Positions 52,341 to 61,200 are shown, numbered from the stretch's first letter. The stretch is 64,000 nucleotides of DNA from Pseudahrensia aquimaris (GCF_042676045.1 NZ_JBHTJV010000002.1:434001-498000); one strand, 5' to 3'. Program-made: numbers and translations. Notes: generated by a model not told the origin, from the letters alone.

Positions 52341-53096
52341 TCAGATGGATGTTTTGGCAGTTTCTTCCAGCAGTTTAATGAAGCCTGACACGCTGCGCTC
52401 GATATGTTTCTCGCCTTGCTCCCGCGTCGCTGCGGCCGCATTGCCCACCACACCGTTTGTGTTCAAATCTTGGGCCAACCAAGAGATTGAGGCGTTGGAA
52501 GTGTGGAAGCCAAGGTGGTCATTGTTAGACTTCATCTCGCTTTGGGTGCTTTTAAAGTCTTCTGCCTTTTCCATGTCCACCAAATCAGGCCGCAGGGCGA
52601 GCATGATGGATGTTTCCAATTCGCCGCCGTGAATATCGATTGGGTCGGTGCGCTCCATGCCAAGGCGCTCCCACGCTGTCGTGACGACCATCATGCCTTG
52701 TTTGGCGCGCAATTCACGGCCTGCGGTTTCCATTGATGACGAGTTGCCGCCGTGGCTGGTGATGATGATCAGTTTCTTCACGCCACTGCGGGCAATGCTG
52801 TCGCCGATGTCTAACAGGGTTTTGATGGCTGTTGTCCAAGACAGTGATAGCGTGCCGGGGAACGTGCCGTGCTCGGTCGATTTGCCGATCTCCAAGCAGG
52901 GTAGGAAGAGGGCAGGGGAACCGTCAGGCAGAGCAGTGATGGCACGATCCACCAAGCCGTTTGCGATGATCGCGTCGGTGCCAAGCGGCAAATGGGGGCC
53001 GTGCTGCTCGATTGCAGCTACTGGTAAAACAGCGATACGGTTGTCGGCCGTTTGGCCGAAGTCGGTGGTCTTCAGTTCCTGCCAACGCAGCGTCAT
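52341..53096 (-). CDS. Creatininase-family amidohydrolase
   Basis: A 251-residue protein. Metal ligands are in AIEQHGPHLPLGTDAI (Glu, His, Asp, about 29-44), ITSHGGNSSSM and the Glu in IDIHGGELETSIM. The family includes creatininase, formamide hydrolases of riboflavin and F420 pathways, and MftE. Nothing here selects among them. It is convergent with the BLUF gene, 15 bases apart. Confidence 0.88.
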   Translation of the reverse strand: MTLRWQELKTTDFGQTADNRIAVLPVAAIEQHGPHLPLGTDAIIANGLVDRAITALPDGSPALFLPCLEIGKSTEHGTFPGTLSLSWTTAIKTLLDIGDSIARSGVKKLIIITSHGGNSSSMETAGRELRAKQGMMVVTTAWERLGMERTDPIDIHGGELETSIMLALRPDLVDMEKAEDFKSTQSEMKSNNDHLGFHTSNASISWLAQDLNTNGVVGNAAAATREQGEKHIERSVSGFIKLLEETAKTSI

Positions 53097-53226
53097 GTCA
53101 CAGGCCTGTCTCTTGCGTTGCCGCGAAAATGCACACCTAACATGTAATTGTGCAAAGCCAATACGCCTTGTCGCGCATGCGGGGGCTGCTTACCTTTTGC
53201 CCAACCAAAATACCGGAGTGTAAGCC

Positions 53227-54141
53227 ATGACTTTCCGCCCTGTAGCTTCGCAGAGCAAAGCTGTTCCCACCATGGAGGGCGCGGGTGTGCATTTGCACCG
53301 TGTCTTCGGATTTGACGAACAGAATCTGTGTGACCCGTTCCTTATGATGGACGATTTTCGCAACGACGACCCTGAGAAATACGCCAAAGGTTTTCCCTGG
53401 CATCCCCATCGCGGTATCGAGACGATTACCTATGTTTTGACAGGCGAAGTGGAACATGCGGATTCGCTGGGCAATCGTGGTGTGCTGTCCGACGGCGCGG
53501 TGCAATGGATGACAGCCGGTTCCGGTATCATGCATCAGGAAATGCCGTCTGGTAACGCGCAGGGGCAGATGCACGGTTTCCAGCTTTGGGCCAATTTGCC
53601 GTCGTCGCTGAAAATGACAACGCCACGTTATCAGGATATTTCTGGCTCTGACATTCCCCATGTGATCGACGATGACGGAACCGTGGTGCGAGTGATTACG
53701 GGTAATTTCTGGGGCAAATCCGGCCCTGTTGATGGCATTGCGGCTGATCCGCTCTATCTCGATGTTTCGCTGCCGCCGAATGTGACCAAGCGGCTGCCGG
53801 TGGATACCTATTCCTCGACCTTCGCCTATATCTTCGCAGGCTACGGCACATTCCGCGATGCTTCTGCGCCTGTCGGTGTGAAGGTGGAGAAGGAGTTCGC
53901 CGGCGAGGAGTTGAACATCCGCGATATGTCGGGCAACCGAACGCTGGTGCGGTTTGATACGGGCGACGAGATATTCGTGCGCTCCGGTGACGAGGGTATG
54001 CGGTTTTTGCTTGTTTCCGGAAAACCCATCCAAGAACCCGTCGCCTGGCACGGGCCTATTGTCATGAACACGCGCCAAGAGTTGATGGAAGCGATCCGTG
54101 ACCTTCAAAACGGCACGTTCATTCGCGAAAACGTGTCCTAG
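53227..54141 (+). CDS. Pirin-family bicupin
   Basis: A 304-residue protein with the pirin metal site: FPWHPHRGIETITYVLTGEV (His56, His58), then GSGIMHQEMP (His, Glu). The C-terminal cupin has NIRDMSGNRTLVRFDTGDEI-type residues. Bacterial pirins can act as quercetin dioxygenases or redox sensors. It is 15 bases ahead of the cytochrome b561-YceI gene, so the two are probably one transcript. Confidence 0.9.
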   Translation: MTFRPVASQSKAVPTMEGAGVHLHRVFGFDEQNLCDPFLMMDDFRNDDPEKYAKGFPWHPHRGIETITYVLTGEVEHADSLGNRGVLSDGAVQWMTAGSGIMHQEMPSGNAQGQMHGFQLWANLPSSLKMTTPRYQDISGSDIPHVIDDDGTVVRVITGNFWGKSGPVDGIAADPLYLDVSLPPNVTKRLPVDTYSSTFAYIFAGYGTFRDASAPVGVKVEKEFAGEELNIRDMSGNRTLVRFDTGDEIFVRSGDEGMRFLLVSGKPIQEPVAWHGPIVMNTRQELMEAIRDLQNGTFIRENVS

Positions 54142-54156
54142 AAGGAGACGCCAGCA

Positions 54157-55410
54157 ATGCGCCTGACGAACAGCGAAGAAACCTACGGGCTTATCCACCA
54201 AGTGCTGCACTGGACGACAGCGGGGCTTATCCTGTTCATGCTGCCGCTCGGGTTTTTTATGTACCAGCTACCCATCGAGACCCAGTTGGAAATCGACTTC
54301 AAGATCTGGCTTTATTCGCTTCATAAGTCGGTTGGAATCGCGGCGCTGTTTGTCGCCCTCGCTCGTATTACGTGGGCTGCGATGCAGCCTCATCCGCGTC
54401 TCATGAACCACGGCAATGAAGCCATTGCGGCGCAAACGATTCATTTCTTGCTCTACGCTCTCATTATCGCTGTGCCTGTGTTCGGGTGGCTTCACCATGC
54501 CGCGACCACGGGATATGCCCCAATCTGGTGGTGGGGTATCGGTGACACACTGCCGTTTGTTCCCAAAAATGAAGCCGTGGCGCATTTCTTGGCAACGGCT
54601 CATTGGCTCGCCGCAATAGGCTTGGTTCTAAGCCTTGTTCTTCACATTGGTGGAGCGATCAAACATGCAGTGATCGACAAGGACATGACGCTCCAGCGTA
54701 TGGTTCCGGGAGCTTATGTCGAGACGGGGATATTGCCACCGAAAAAGGCGACGGGGCGTACGCCGCTGGGGCTCGCCAGCCTGGCAATTCTGCTGGGGGC
54801 GACGGCCATCGCGGTGGTGCATTTCGGATTTGGCGCTGATCGGGCTGTCGCCATCGAGGCGGCGCAGGTTGAGACCCAAACGCCCCCCTCTCAGGCAGCC
54901 ACCGCGACCGCACCAAGCGGTGTTGAAGCTAATTGGGTAATCGATCCGCAAAACAGTTCCATTACCGTGAGCGTGGCACAGATGGGCAGCGATGTTCAGG
55001 GCAGCTTCGGTTCGTTTGAAGCTGATGTGCTGTTTGACCCGCAAGCTCCTGAAGCCGCGCGCATCGAGGCACGCATCCCTGTCGCCACATTCACGTTTGG
55101 CAGCAACACCGACCAAGCGCTGTCCGCTGATTTCCTGAATGCAGAAGTGTATCCCGTGGCTGTCTTCACCTCTCAGACGGTGACGAAAACAGAAAGTGGC
55201 TACAGAGCCGAAGGCGAGTTGGCACTGGCCGGAACCACACAACCCGTGACGCTGGATTTCACGTTTGACGAAGTCGACGGTGTCGCCAATGTGGAAGCGA
55301 CAGCCACGTTGCAGCGCCTTGAATTTGGCATAGGCAAGGCCTACCAAGGCAACGACACTGTGGGCCATTCAGTGCGTGTTGCGATCACCTTGGTAGCCAA
55401 CAGAAAATAA
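54157..55410 (+). CDS. Cytochrome b561 fused to YceI domain
   Basis: A 417-residue fusion. The N-terminal part (about 6-190) is a four-helix diheme cytochrome b561 with heme-ligand candidates in LIHQVLHWTTAGLI, YSLHKSVGIAAL, TAHWLAAIGLVLSLVLHIGG and IKHAVIDKD. After one more helix (about 205-228) and a Thr/Ala/Pro linker, residues about 255-415 form the YceI lipocalin-like barrel (WVIDPQNSSITVSVAQMG, ARIPVATFTFGS, FGIGKAYQGNDTVGHSVRV), which binds polyisoprenoids or quinones. The enzyme may move electrons between periplasm and quinone pool. The fusion occurs in other proteobacteria. Confidence 0.88.
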   Translation: MRLTNSEETYGLIHQVLHWTTAGLILFMLPLGFFMYQLPIETQLEIDFKIWLYSLHKSVGIAALFVALARITWAAMQPHPRLMNHGNEAIAAQTIHFLLYALIIAVPVFGWLHHAATTGYAPIWWWGIGDTLPFVPKNEAVAHFLATAHWLAAIGLVLSLVLHIGGAIKHAVIDKDMTLQRMVPGAYVETGILPPKKATGRTPLGLASLAILLGATAIAVVHFGFGADRAVAIEAAQVETQTPPSQAATATAPSGVEANWVIDPQNSSITVSVAQMGSDVQGSFGSFEADVLFDPQAPEAARIEARIPVATFTFGSNTDQALSADFLNAEVYPVAVFTSQTVTKTESGYRAEGELALAGTTQPVTLDFTFDEVDGVANVEATATLQRLEFGIGKAYQGNDTVGHSVRVAITLVANRK

Positions 55411-55447
55411 CAGCAAACGCAGCATCGCTTTCGTTAAAAACCGCCCA

Positions 55448-55476
55448 TTGACAGTGCGCCGACCCGCTTCTATATC
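55448..55476 (+). promoter_or_regulatory. Sigma-70 promoter of the tRNA gene
   Basis: TTGACA (55448-55453) and TATATC (55471-55476) are 17 bases apart, a near-ideal housekeeping promoter. The start would be near 55484, about 65 bases ahead of the tRNA. Confidence 0.65.
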
Positions 55477-55548
55477 GCTCGCGTCCTTGCGCTTCGGCAT
55501 CTGGACCAATGGTCTTCGGTGTAACGCTATATACCGAACAACCCCAGT

Positions 55549-55625
55549 GGCGGGGTAGCTCAGCTGGTTAGAGCAGCGGAATCATAATCCGCGTGTCGGG
55601 GGTTCAAGTCCCTCTCCCGCTACCA
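55549..55625 (+). tRNA. tRNA-Met (anticodon CAU)
   Basis: A 77-base cloverleaf with an acceptor stem GGCGGGG paired with TCCCGCT, a D-arm beginning AGCTCAGCTGGTTAGAGC, an anticodon stem GCGGA/TCCGC with loop ATCATAA (anticodon CAT), a T-arm with GGTTCAAGTCC and an encoded 3' CCA. The sequence matches the elongator tRNA-Met of rhizobia as I recall it; a lysidine-modified tRNA-Ile2 with the same anticodon is the alternative. Confidence 0.93.
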
Positions 55626-55785
55626 CATTAAAACCGTGGCTGGATGACATGCATTCGGTCGCCACTTCTCATCAAGCACCATCAACCAATGAACTTTCTA
55701 GTGAAGTTCGCTCTTGCACCGACCTTTTTTCAAGACTCTCACTCGCTTTATGACCATCATCGCATGAGCAGTCTGGGAGAAGAAA

Positions 55786-58221
55786 ATGAAGTCACAAACC
55801 AAAGTTGTCGTCATTGGCGGCGGTATTGCCGGTTGCTCTACGCTCTATCATCTCACCCAGGAAGGGTGGAGTGATGTTGTGTTGGTCGAACGGGATGAAC
55901 TGACTTCCGGCACCACATGGCATTCGGCCGCACAGGTTACGAATTTCGGCATGAACCAGACCATGGTTGGCCTCAAAAGCCATTCCATTGCGCTGTATCA
56001 GGAGCTGGCGAATGATCCTGATTATCCCATCAACTATCACCACGGGGACGGCGGCATTCGGCTGGCCAATACCGAAGCGCAAATGGACGGCTATCGGCAT
56101 TTTTCTTCAATGGCGCGGGGCATGGATGTTGAATTTGAAGTCATTGATGCAGAAGAATGTGCCCGCCGCCATCCGCTGATCTCGACCGACAACCTGCTTG
56201 GCGGATTGTGGGACCCGATGGATGGCGATATCGATCCCGCGCAATTGTGTCAGGCACTCGCCCGTCGCGCGCGCAAGGCCGGTGCGGAGGTTTACCGGCA
56301 CAGCAATGTGATCGCGCTGACGCAACACAAAGACCATTCGTGGACAGTTCATACAGACAAGGGCGATATCGATTGTGAGATCGTCGTCAATGCTTGTGGC
56401 TATCGAGTGAACGAGGTGGGCGCGATGATGGGGGTTCATCACCCTGTTATGTCGATGGAGCATCAATACTTCCTGACCGAAGAAATTTCGGCCATCAAAG
56501 AAGCGGCCCACCGGATGCCCCTGCTGCGGTGTCCGATCTCAGACTATTATTGCCGTCAGGAAAAGAACGGACTGCTGCTGGGGTTCTACGAGCAAGATTG
56601 CAAAACTTGGGGCATGGACGGGATCGATCCGAACTTCACCAACGCGCTTTGCCCCGATGATCTGGAACGGGTGAGCGATGTGCTGGAAGGCGCTTTCGCT
56701 CGCATGCCGGCGCTTATGGAAACAGGCATCCACACCGTTATCAACGGTCCGATCACATATACAATCGATGGCTCTCCGCTGGTTGGCCCGATACCGGGCA
56801 AGCGCAATGCGTTTTGCATAATCGGCCTGCGCGCTGGCCTTGGCGAGGGCGGCGGACACGGCTGGTTGCTTGCGCAGCAGATTGTCCACGGCGAAGCGTG
56901 CTACGATACGTGGTGCATCGATCCGCGCCGCTTCACGGGCCACGCCAATGTTGAATTGACTGCGCTGAAGGCCATTGAGGACTATCAAAACGAGTTTCGC
57001 TTCCACTTCCCCCATGAACACCGCCCCGCTGGACGAAACGCCAAGACAACGCCTCTCACGCCTGTTCTTGCAGCGGAGGGAGCGGAGTTCACGGTTGTAA
57101 ACGGTTGGGAGCGTGTCGATTACATCAAGCCGACGCCCGACTTTCACCCTTCGCTGACGTTCCAATTTGATGAGGCGTTCGATGTGGTCGCGGCTGAGGT
57201 GATGAACGTGCAGGAAAATGTGGGCCTGTGCGAGGTGAGCGGGTTTAACCGCTTTGAACTCACCGGAGGCGATGTTCACTCTTTTCTTGATCGAATGTTT
57301 TGCGGAAGAGTGACCAGAAAACCAGCTCGGGTCGGGCTGGGCTATTTGCTGAACCATCAGGCAATGATCAAAGCCGAGGCGACGATTGCCAATATTCCGG
57401 CATCGGATCGCGGACCGGACCGCGTCTGGTATGGCTCTGCGGCTGCCAGTGAATTTCATGATATGGATTGGTTGCGTCAGCATCTGCGAGACGACGAAGA
57501 TGTACAGATAGCATCGCTGACCAACGCTCAAACCATCCTTGTTCTGGCCGGCCCAAAAGCGCGCTCGGTGCTTTCGCAAGTCTCCCGTGGCGACTGGTCG
57601 AGGGAAGCGTTTCCATGGCTGTCAGTGCGAGAATGTTTCATTGGTCACGCACCGGCCACCGTCATGGGCGTGAGCTTTTCCGGTGAGCTGGCGTATGAGA
57701 TCCACGTGCCAAACAATGCGCTCTATGCCGCTTACCTTTCGTTGAGGGAAGCGGGAGAAGCGCATGGACTGAAGCTGTTTGGTGCGCGGGCGGTCGAATC
57801 CATGCGGATGGAAAAAGGTTTCCTTCATTGGAAAGCTGATCTGCTGACGGAATTTGACCCGTTCGAGACCGGGTTGGATCGCTTCGTGAAAATGGACAAA
57901 GGCGACTTCATCGGAAAAACAGCGCTGGAGAAAAACGTTACACGTGGTCTTCGCAAGAAGCTCGTAACACTGGAGGTGGCTGCATCCCACGCGCCAGCCT
58001 GTGGCGGCGCGTCCGTCATCTTGGACGGCAAAGTGGTTGGCACCGTCACGTCAGGAGATTGGGGGCATCGGATCGGCAAAAATCTCGCTTATGCCTTTTT
58101 GGCACCTGAATTATCGTCCTCCAAATCGGGCCTATCGATTGATCTTTTAGGACAGATGGTCGGCACACAGATCATAGAAGCCAGCCCCTATGATCCTGCC
58201 CATCAGCTAATGAGAACGTGA
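55786..58221 (+). CDS. FAD-dependent dimethylglycine/sarcosine dehydrogenase-like protein
   Basis: An 811-residue two-part enzyme. The N-terminal FAD domain has VVIGGGIAGCSTLYHL (6-21) and TSGTTWHSAAQVTNFG, where the His may carry covalent FAD as in dimethylglycine dehydrogenase. It is followed by an FAO_M segment and a GcvT-like folate-binding domain (about 430-700; SGELAYEIHVP and RMEKGFLHWKADL) and a GcvT C-terminal barrel. The family oxidises N-methyl groups of glycine derivatives, passing one carbon to tetrahydrofolate. No corrinoid or betaine genes lie next to it. It is convergent with the TRAP operon. Confidence 0.9.
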   Translation: MKSQTKVVVIGGGIAGCSTLYHLTQEGWSDVVLVERDELTSGTTWHSAAQVTNFGMNQTMVGLKSHSIALYQELANDPDYPINYHHGDGGIRLANTEAQMDGYRHFSSMARGMDVEFEVIDAEECARRHPLISTDNLLGGLWDPMDGDIDPAQLCQALARRARKAGAEVYRHSNVIALTQHKDHSWTVHTDKGDIDCEIVVNACGYRVNEVGAMMGVHHPVMSMEHQYFLTEEISAIKEAAHRMPLLRCPISDYYCRQEKNGLLLGFYEQDCKTWGMDGIDPNFTNALCPDDLERVSDVLEGAFARMPALMETGIHTVINGPITYTIDGSPLVGPIPGKRNAFCIIGLRAGLGEGGGHGWLLAQQIVHGEACYDTWCIDPRRFTGHANVELTALKAIEDYQNEFRFHFPHEHRPAGRNAKTTPLTPVLAAEGAEFTVVNGWERVDYIKPTPDFHPSLTFQFDEAFDVVAAEVMNVQENVGLCEVSGFNRFELTGGDVHSFLDRMFCGRVTRKPARVGLGYLLNHQAMIKAEATIANIPASDRGPDRVWYGSAAASEFHDMDWLRQHLRDDEDVQIASLTNAQTILVLAGPKARSVLSQVSRGDWSREAFPWLSVRECFIGHAPATVMGVSFSGELAYEIHVPNNALYAAYLSLREAGEAHGLKLFGARAVESMRMEKGFLHWKADLLTEFDPFETGLDRFVKMDKGDFIGKTALEKNVTRGLRKKLVTLEVAASHAPACGGASVILDGKVVGTVTSGDWGHRIGKNLAYAFLAPELSSSKSGLSIDLLGQMVGTQIIEASPYDPAHQLMRT

Positions 58222-58308
58222 GCGGCTCTAGAAGGGGAATCCACTCTTCGCTTCTCTAAGCGGATAGATTTTTACAGCACAATGAGAACGAAAGAGGAGG
58301 TAATCACC

Positions 58309-58377
58309 GTGATTAAATCGACAGTCTCTCCAAACCGTCTGTTGAGCTTATCAAGCAAGGGTCGGTGTAGCTGTTAG
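58309..58377 (+). CDS. Possible 22-residue ORF with Cys-rich C-terminus
   Basis: GTG 58309 is preceded at eight bases by a strong GAGGAGG Shine-Dalgarno sequence. The ORF is Ser-rich and ends SKGRCSC, then TAG. An ATG 27 bases upstream (58282) is in frame and would give 31 residues, but the ribosome binding site points to the GTG. It fills the gap between two convergent genes and ends ten bases before the DctM stop. No family is recognised. Confidence 0.35.
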   Translation: MIKSTVSPNRLLSLSSKGRCSC

Positions 58378-58387
58378 TTGAGAAGTT

Positions 58388-59647
58388 CTAACGCCACCAT
58401 AGCGCAGTGGTTGGCGTGAACGAGACAATCATCAGCACAACGAACATCGTGGCAATGAACCATTTTCCATAGACCATAACTTTCTCAATCGGCACGCCCG
58501 TAGCAGAGCAGACCGTCAGCAACACCGAGGCCACTGGCGGGGTTTGCTGGCCAATACCGAGGTTGAGGCAGACGATGATGCCGAAATGAATGGGGTCGAT
58601 CCCCATTTTTACTGCGAGCGGCAGCAGCAGTGGCACGACGACGATGATCGCTGCAGAAGCGTGCAAGAACATGCCGAGGATCAACAGAAAGAGATTAATC
58701 AGAATAAGCTGCACCCAGAAAATATCAGACGCGCCGCCAAGGGCTTGCGCGATCTGCTGCGGCACTTGCTCATTGGCCAGATAAACACCCAGCACTGCGG
58801 AACCTGCGATGATCATCATCACAGTTGCGGTTTGGCGCGTGGTGGTGACGAGCAACTCATAGAATTTGGGGATCGTCAGATCACGGCTAATGACGAAGCC
58901 AAAAATCATCGCAATGACAACGCCAATCGCGGCAGCTTCTGTGGGCGTGTAAGCACCCGCAATCAGACCGCCGACCACTATGATCGGAATCAGCAACGGA
59001 ATGAGAGCTGCTTTGAAGGTTGCCCAAAGAACGGTCAATTCAAACCGCGCTTCACGAGGGTGGTTATCACGCTTGGCAAACAACCAGGCTGTCACCATGA
59101 ACGCACCGCCCAGCAGAATACCTGGCACGATGCCAGCAAGGAACAAGTCTTTCGGGCTGGTGTTGGTCGTCACCGCATAAAGCACCATCGGAATCGACGG
59201 GGGGATGATGATGCCAAGCGTGGCTGACGCAGCGGTGATGGCCGCTGCATAGGGGCGCGGATAACCTTTGCGCTCCATTTCCGGCACGAAGATTTTCGAC
59301 ATAACCGCCGCATCGGCCACGGCGGAACCGGACATTTCCGCCATGAACATGGAGGTGACAACATTGACGTGCGAAAGCCCGCCGCGCATCCAGCCGACCA
59401 GAGCGGAGGCAAAATTTATCATTCGGGCAGAGATCGACGTCGCGCCCATCAACTCACCCATCAAGATGAACAACGGTATGGCGAGAAGCACGAGGTTTTG
59501 AGTGCCGGAAAACATCTGCACTGGAAGCCGCAACAGGTTCACATCGGAGATCACCATCACCGACAGCGCCGTCACCATAATGGCGAATCCGATTGGAACG
59601 CCGATGCAGATCAGCACAATCAGAATGGATATGACCGCCCAAGCCAT
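58388..59647 (-). CDS. dctM: TRAP transporter large permease
   Basis: A 419-residue membrane protein from ATG 59647, overlapping the DctQ stop by one base. It has about 12 hydrophobic segments, with the family patterns GSAVADAAVMSKIFVPEM, GYPRPYAAAITAASATLGII and IPPSIPMVLYAV, and PFGIIVCLNLGIGQQTPPVA-type residues near the end (seen as CLNLGIGQQTPPV). It uses a sodium gradient to import an organic acid delivered by DctP. The longer frame to 59797 overlaps DctQ and is rejected. Confidence 0.92.
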   Translation of the reverse strand: MAWAVISILIVLICIGVPIGFAIMVTALSVMVISDVNLLRLPVQMFSGTQNLVLLAIPLFILMGELMGATSISARMINFASALVGWMRGGLSHVNVVTSMFMAEMSGSAVADAAVMSKIFVPEMERKGYPRPYAAAITAASATLGIIIPPSIPMVLYAVTTNTSPKDLFLAGIVPGILLGGAFMVTAWLFAKRDNHPREARFELTVLWATFKAALIPLLIPIIVVGGLIAGAYTPTEAAAIGVVIAMIFGFVISRDLTIPKFYELLVTTTRQTATVMMIIAGSAVLGVYLANEQVPQQIAQALGGASDIFWVQLILINLFLLILGMFLHASAAIIVVVPLLLPLAVKMGIDPIHFGIIVCLNLGIGQQTPPVASVLLTVCSATGVPIEKVMVYGKWFIATMFVVLMIVSFTPTTALWWR

Positions 59648-60120
59648 CAGGCGCTCCGCCAACTGGTGTGACGCTCGGCGATGCGCACGATGAGGGCGAG
59701 AAGAATGAGCGTGAATGAAATCGGCAGCGCACTCATGAACCAGCCTTTGGCGATCGGCAGGGTTTCGATTTCGGTGCCGCCTGTGCGTCCAATCCACTCG
59801 ATAGAGAGCTTAATCATCAATACCGACAGGCCGGCCACGAGCAGATCGGCAAAACTTCGCGCCGCTTTCGCCGCGCCATCGGGCAGGGCGTCCAGCACCA
59901 TATCAAACGAGATATGGCCATCCTTACGATAGGCGAGATAAGCGCCGAGAAAGGCGATCCAGATCAGCAGGAACTCAGGAATTTCGTTGGCCCAAACGAT
60001 GCCCTGTTCCAGCACGTAGCGGTAGAACACGTTGAGGCAAACGAGGGCGGTGGAGAGCGCCAACACTGCGGCTGCAAACGCTTCAACCGTTCGGTCCAGA
60101 AATTTTAATAGTGCCGTCAT
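59647..60120 (-). CDS. dctQ: TRAP transporter small permease
   Basis: A 157-residue membrane protein from ATG 60120 with four helices (about 10-32, 43-65, 85-105, 125-145) and the motif WANEIPEFLLIWIAFLGAYLA with EFLL typical of DctQ. The start 60153 would lie within the terminator-like hairpin, so 60120 is preferred. It joins DctM in one complex. Confidence 0.9.
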   Translation of the reverse strand: MTALLKFLDRTVEAFAAAVLALSTALVCLNVFYRYVLEQGIVWANEIPEFLLIWIAFLGAYLAYRKDGHISFDMVLDALPDGAAKAARSFADLLVAGLSVLMIKLSIEWIGRTGGTEIETLPIAKGWFMSALPISFTLILLALIVRIAERHTSWRSA

Positions 60121-60139
60121 ACCCGCTGCCCCCGGTTTC

Positions 60140-60167
60140 AAAAAAGGCCGCACAATGCGCGGCCTTT
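60140..60167 (-). terminator. Terminator-like hairpin between dctP remnant and dctQ
   Basis: On the minus strand AAAGGCCGC and GCGGCCTTT form nine pairs around a seven-base loop, followed by TTT (six T in all). It starts 24 bases after the dctP stop. Confidence 0.75.
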
Positions 60168-60190
60168 CTGTTTAGTTTCACCGCGGGCGC

Positions 60191-61129
60191 TTACGAAGCG
60201 CTGCGGGTAGCGTCGATGATCTTCAGGAAATCATCGCCGTTCTTGTCGATATAGGATTTGGAGACGCCTTCAGTGGCTTTTTGAAAAGCGGCACCGTCTG
60301 TTTCGTTCACTGCCAGCTTCGACTTCATATCTTCAAGATATTTCGTCTCCAACTGAGCGGCTTCATCGTATGCCGCTTCCGTGATCTCAGCGCCAACTTC
60401 TTCAAACACCTTGCGCTGTTCTTCAGTTAGGGACTTCATGAAGTCTTGTGAACCAAGCAGGAAGGAAGGCGTGTAGACATGGTTGGTCAGCGACAGGTTC
60501 TTCTGCACTTCGTACATTTTCTTGCCGTAGAAGCCGTAAGCAGCGGCTTCTGCACCGTCGACAACGCCTGTCTGCATGGCAGCGAAGGTTTCACCCCAAG
60601 AGACTTTCGTTGGCACAGCGCCGAGTGACGCGAACACATCCTGACGGAACTTACCGCCGGAGACGCGGATCTTCATGCCCTTCATGTCGGCAGGCACTTT
60701 GATCGGGCCTTTCGAGTTGATGACATGGCGGAAACCGTTCTCGTAAACGCCCAAAACGTCGATACCGGCCTTGCTCTCAACACGCTGCACGATCTGGTCT
60801 TGCAGACCAGCTTTCATGGCGCGGCGAACGAAAAACGTCTCACTGGCATGAACGATGGTTGCACCGCATTCGCTTTCGTATAGCGGGTAAAGCAACGGGC
60901 CAAAGGAGGCCTGATCGCGGTCGAGCAGTTTTTTGAAACGTGTGGCTGGCAGCCAGATATCTTCCAGCAATTGGACTTCATCTTCGATCAAGCGCTGGCG
61001 CGAAATGTTGATCGCCTCGGTGCCCTTGGCCAAACCCAACGCAGTGGCTGCATCGGTATGGGTTGCATCGAGTTTGCATGAGAGAACGCGGCTGTCTGGC
61101 ATGATGGATTTGCCGCTTTTGTTGACCAT
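60191..61129 (-). pseudogene. dctP: Truncated TRAP binding protein (DctP) fused to GntR UTRA fragment
   Basis: The last about 210 residues are clearly DctP: GLQDQIVQRVESKAGIDVLG, VYENGFRHVINSKGPIKVP, MKGMKIRVSGGKFRQDVF, then WGETFAAMQTGVVDGAEAAA. The signal peptide and the first about 110-120 residues of a DctP are missing. In their place, in frame, stands a UTRA ligand-binding domain of a GntR regulator. The junction is near base 60815 (around HASETFFVRRA-MKAG). The product could not be exported, so the TRAP transporter should lack a working partner unless one is encoded elsewhere. An in-frame deletion is the simplest origin. Possible starts for the chimera are ATG 61129, ATG 61102 or an earlier one up to 61375. 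Confidence 0.8.
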
Positions 61130-61200
61130 CCGAAAGAAGCGGAACAGTGAATTTGAAAAGCTCGGACGATGCTTGATGCGACTGAAAAGAAACGTGACTT
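60815..61200 (-). pseudogene. GntR-family regulator remnant: linker plus UTRA domain, no HTH
   Basis: The frame has the linker RPSFSNSLFRFFRM, then MPDSRVLSCKLDATH, ALGLAKGTEAINISRQRLI, VQLLEDIWLPATRFKKL and LYPLYESECGATIVHASE, the normal order of a UTRA domain. The N-terminal winged helix (about 70 residues) is absent and upstream sequence is antisense to the amidohydrolase gene. The UTRA end is also cut at the dctP junction. It is the relic of the regulator that presumably controlled the TRAP operon. Confidence 0.75.

Noticed and set aside
53137..54210. Long minus-strand ORF (357 codons) opposite the pirin gene
   Set aside because: It lies fully antisense to a clear bicupin, is rich in His and Arg as expected of a shadow frame, and has no recognisable domain.
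56539..57579. Long minus-strand ORF (346 codons) opposite the dimethylglycine-dehydrogenase-like gene
   Set aside because: Antisense to conserved FAD and GcvT domains; no motif of its own.
58544..59227. Plus-strand ORF opposite dctM
   Set aside because: His- and Asp-rich antisense product of membrane-helix codons; no family.
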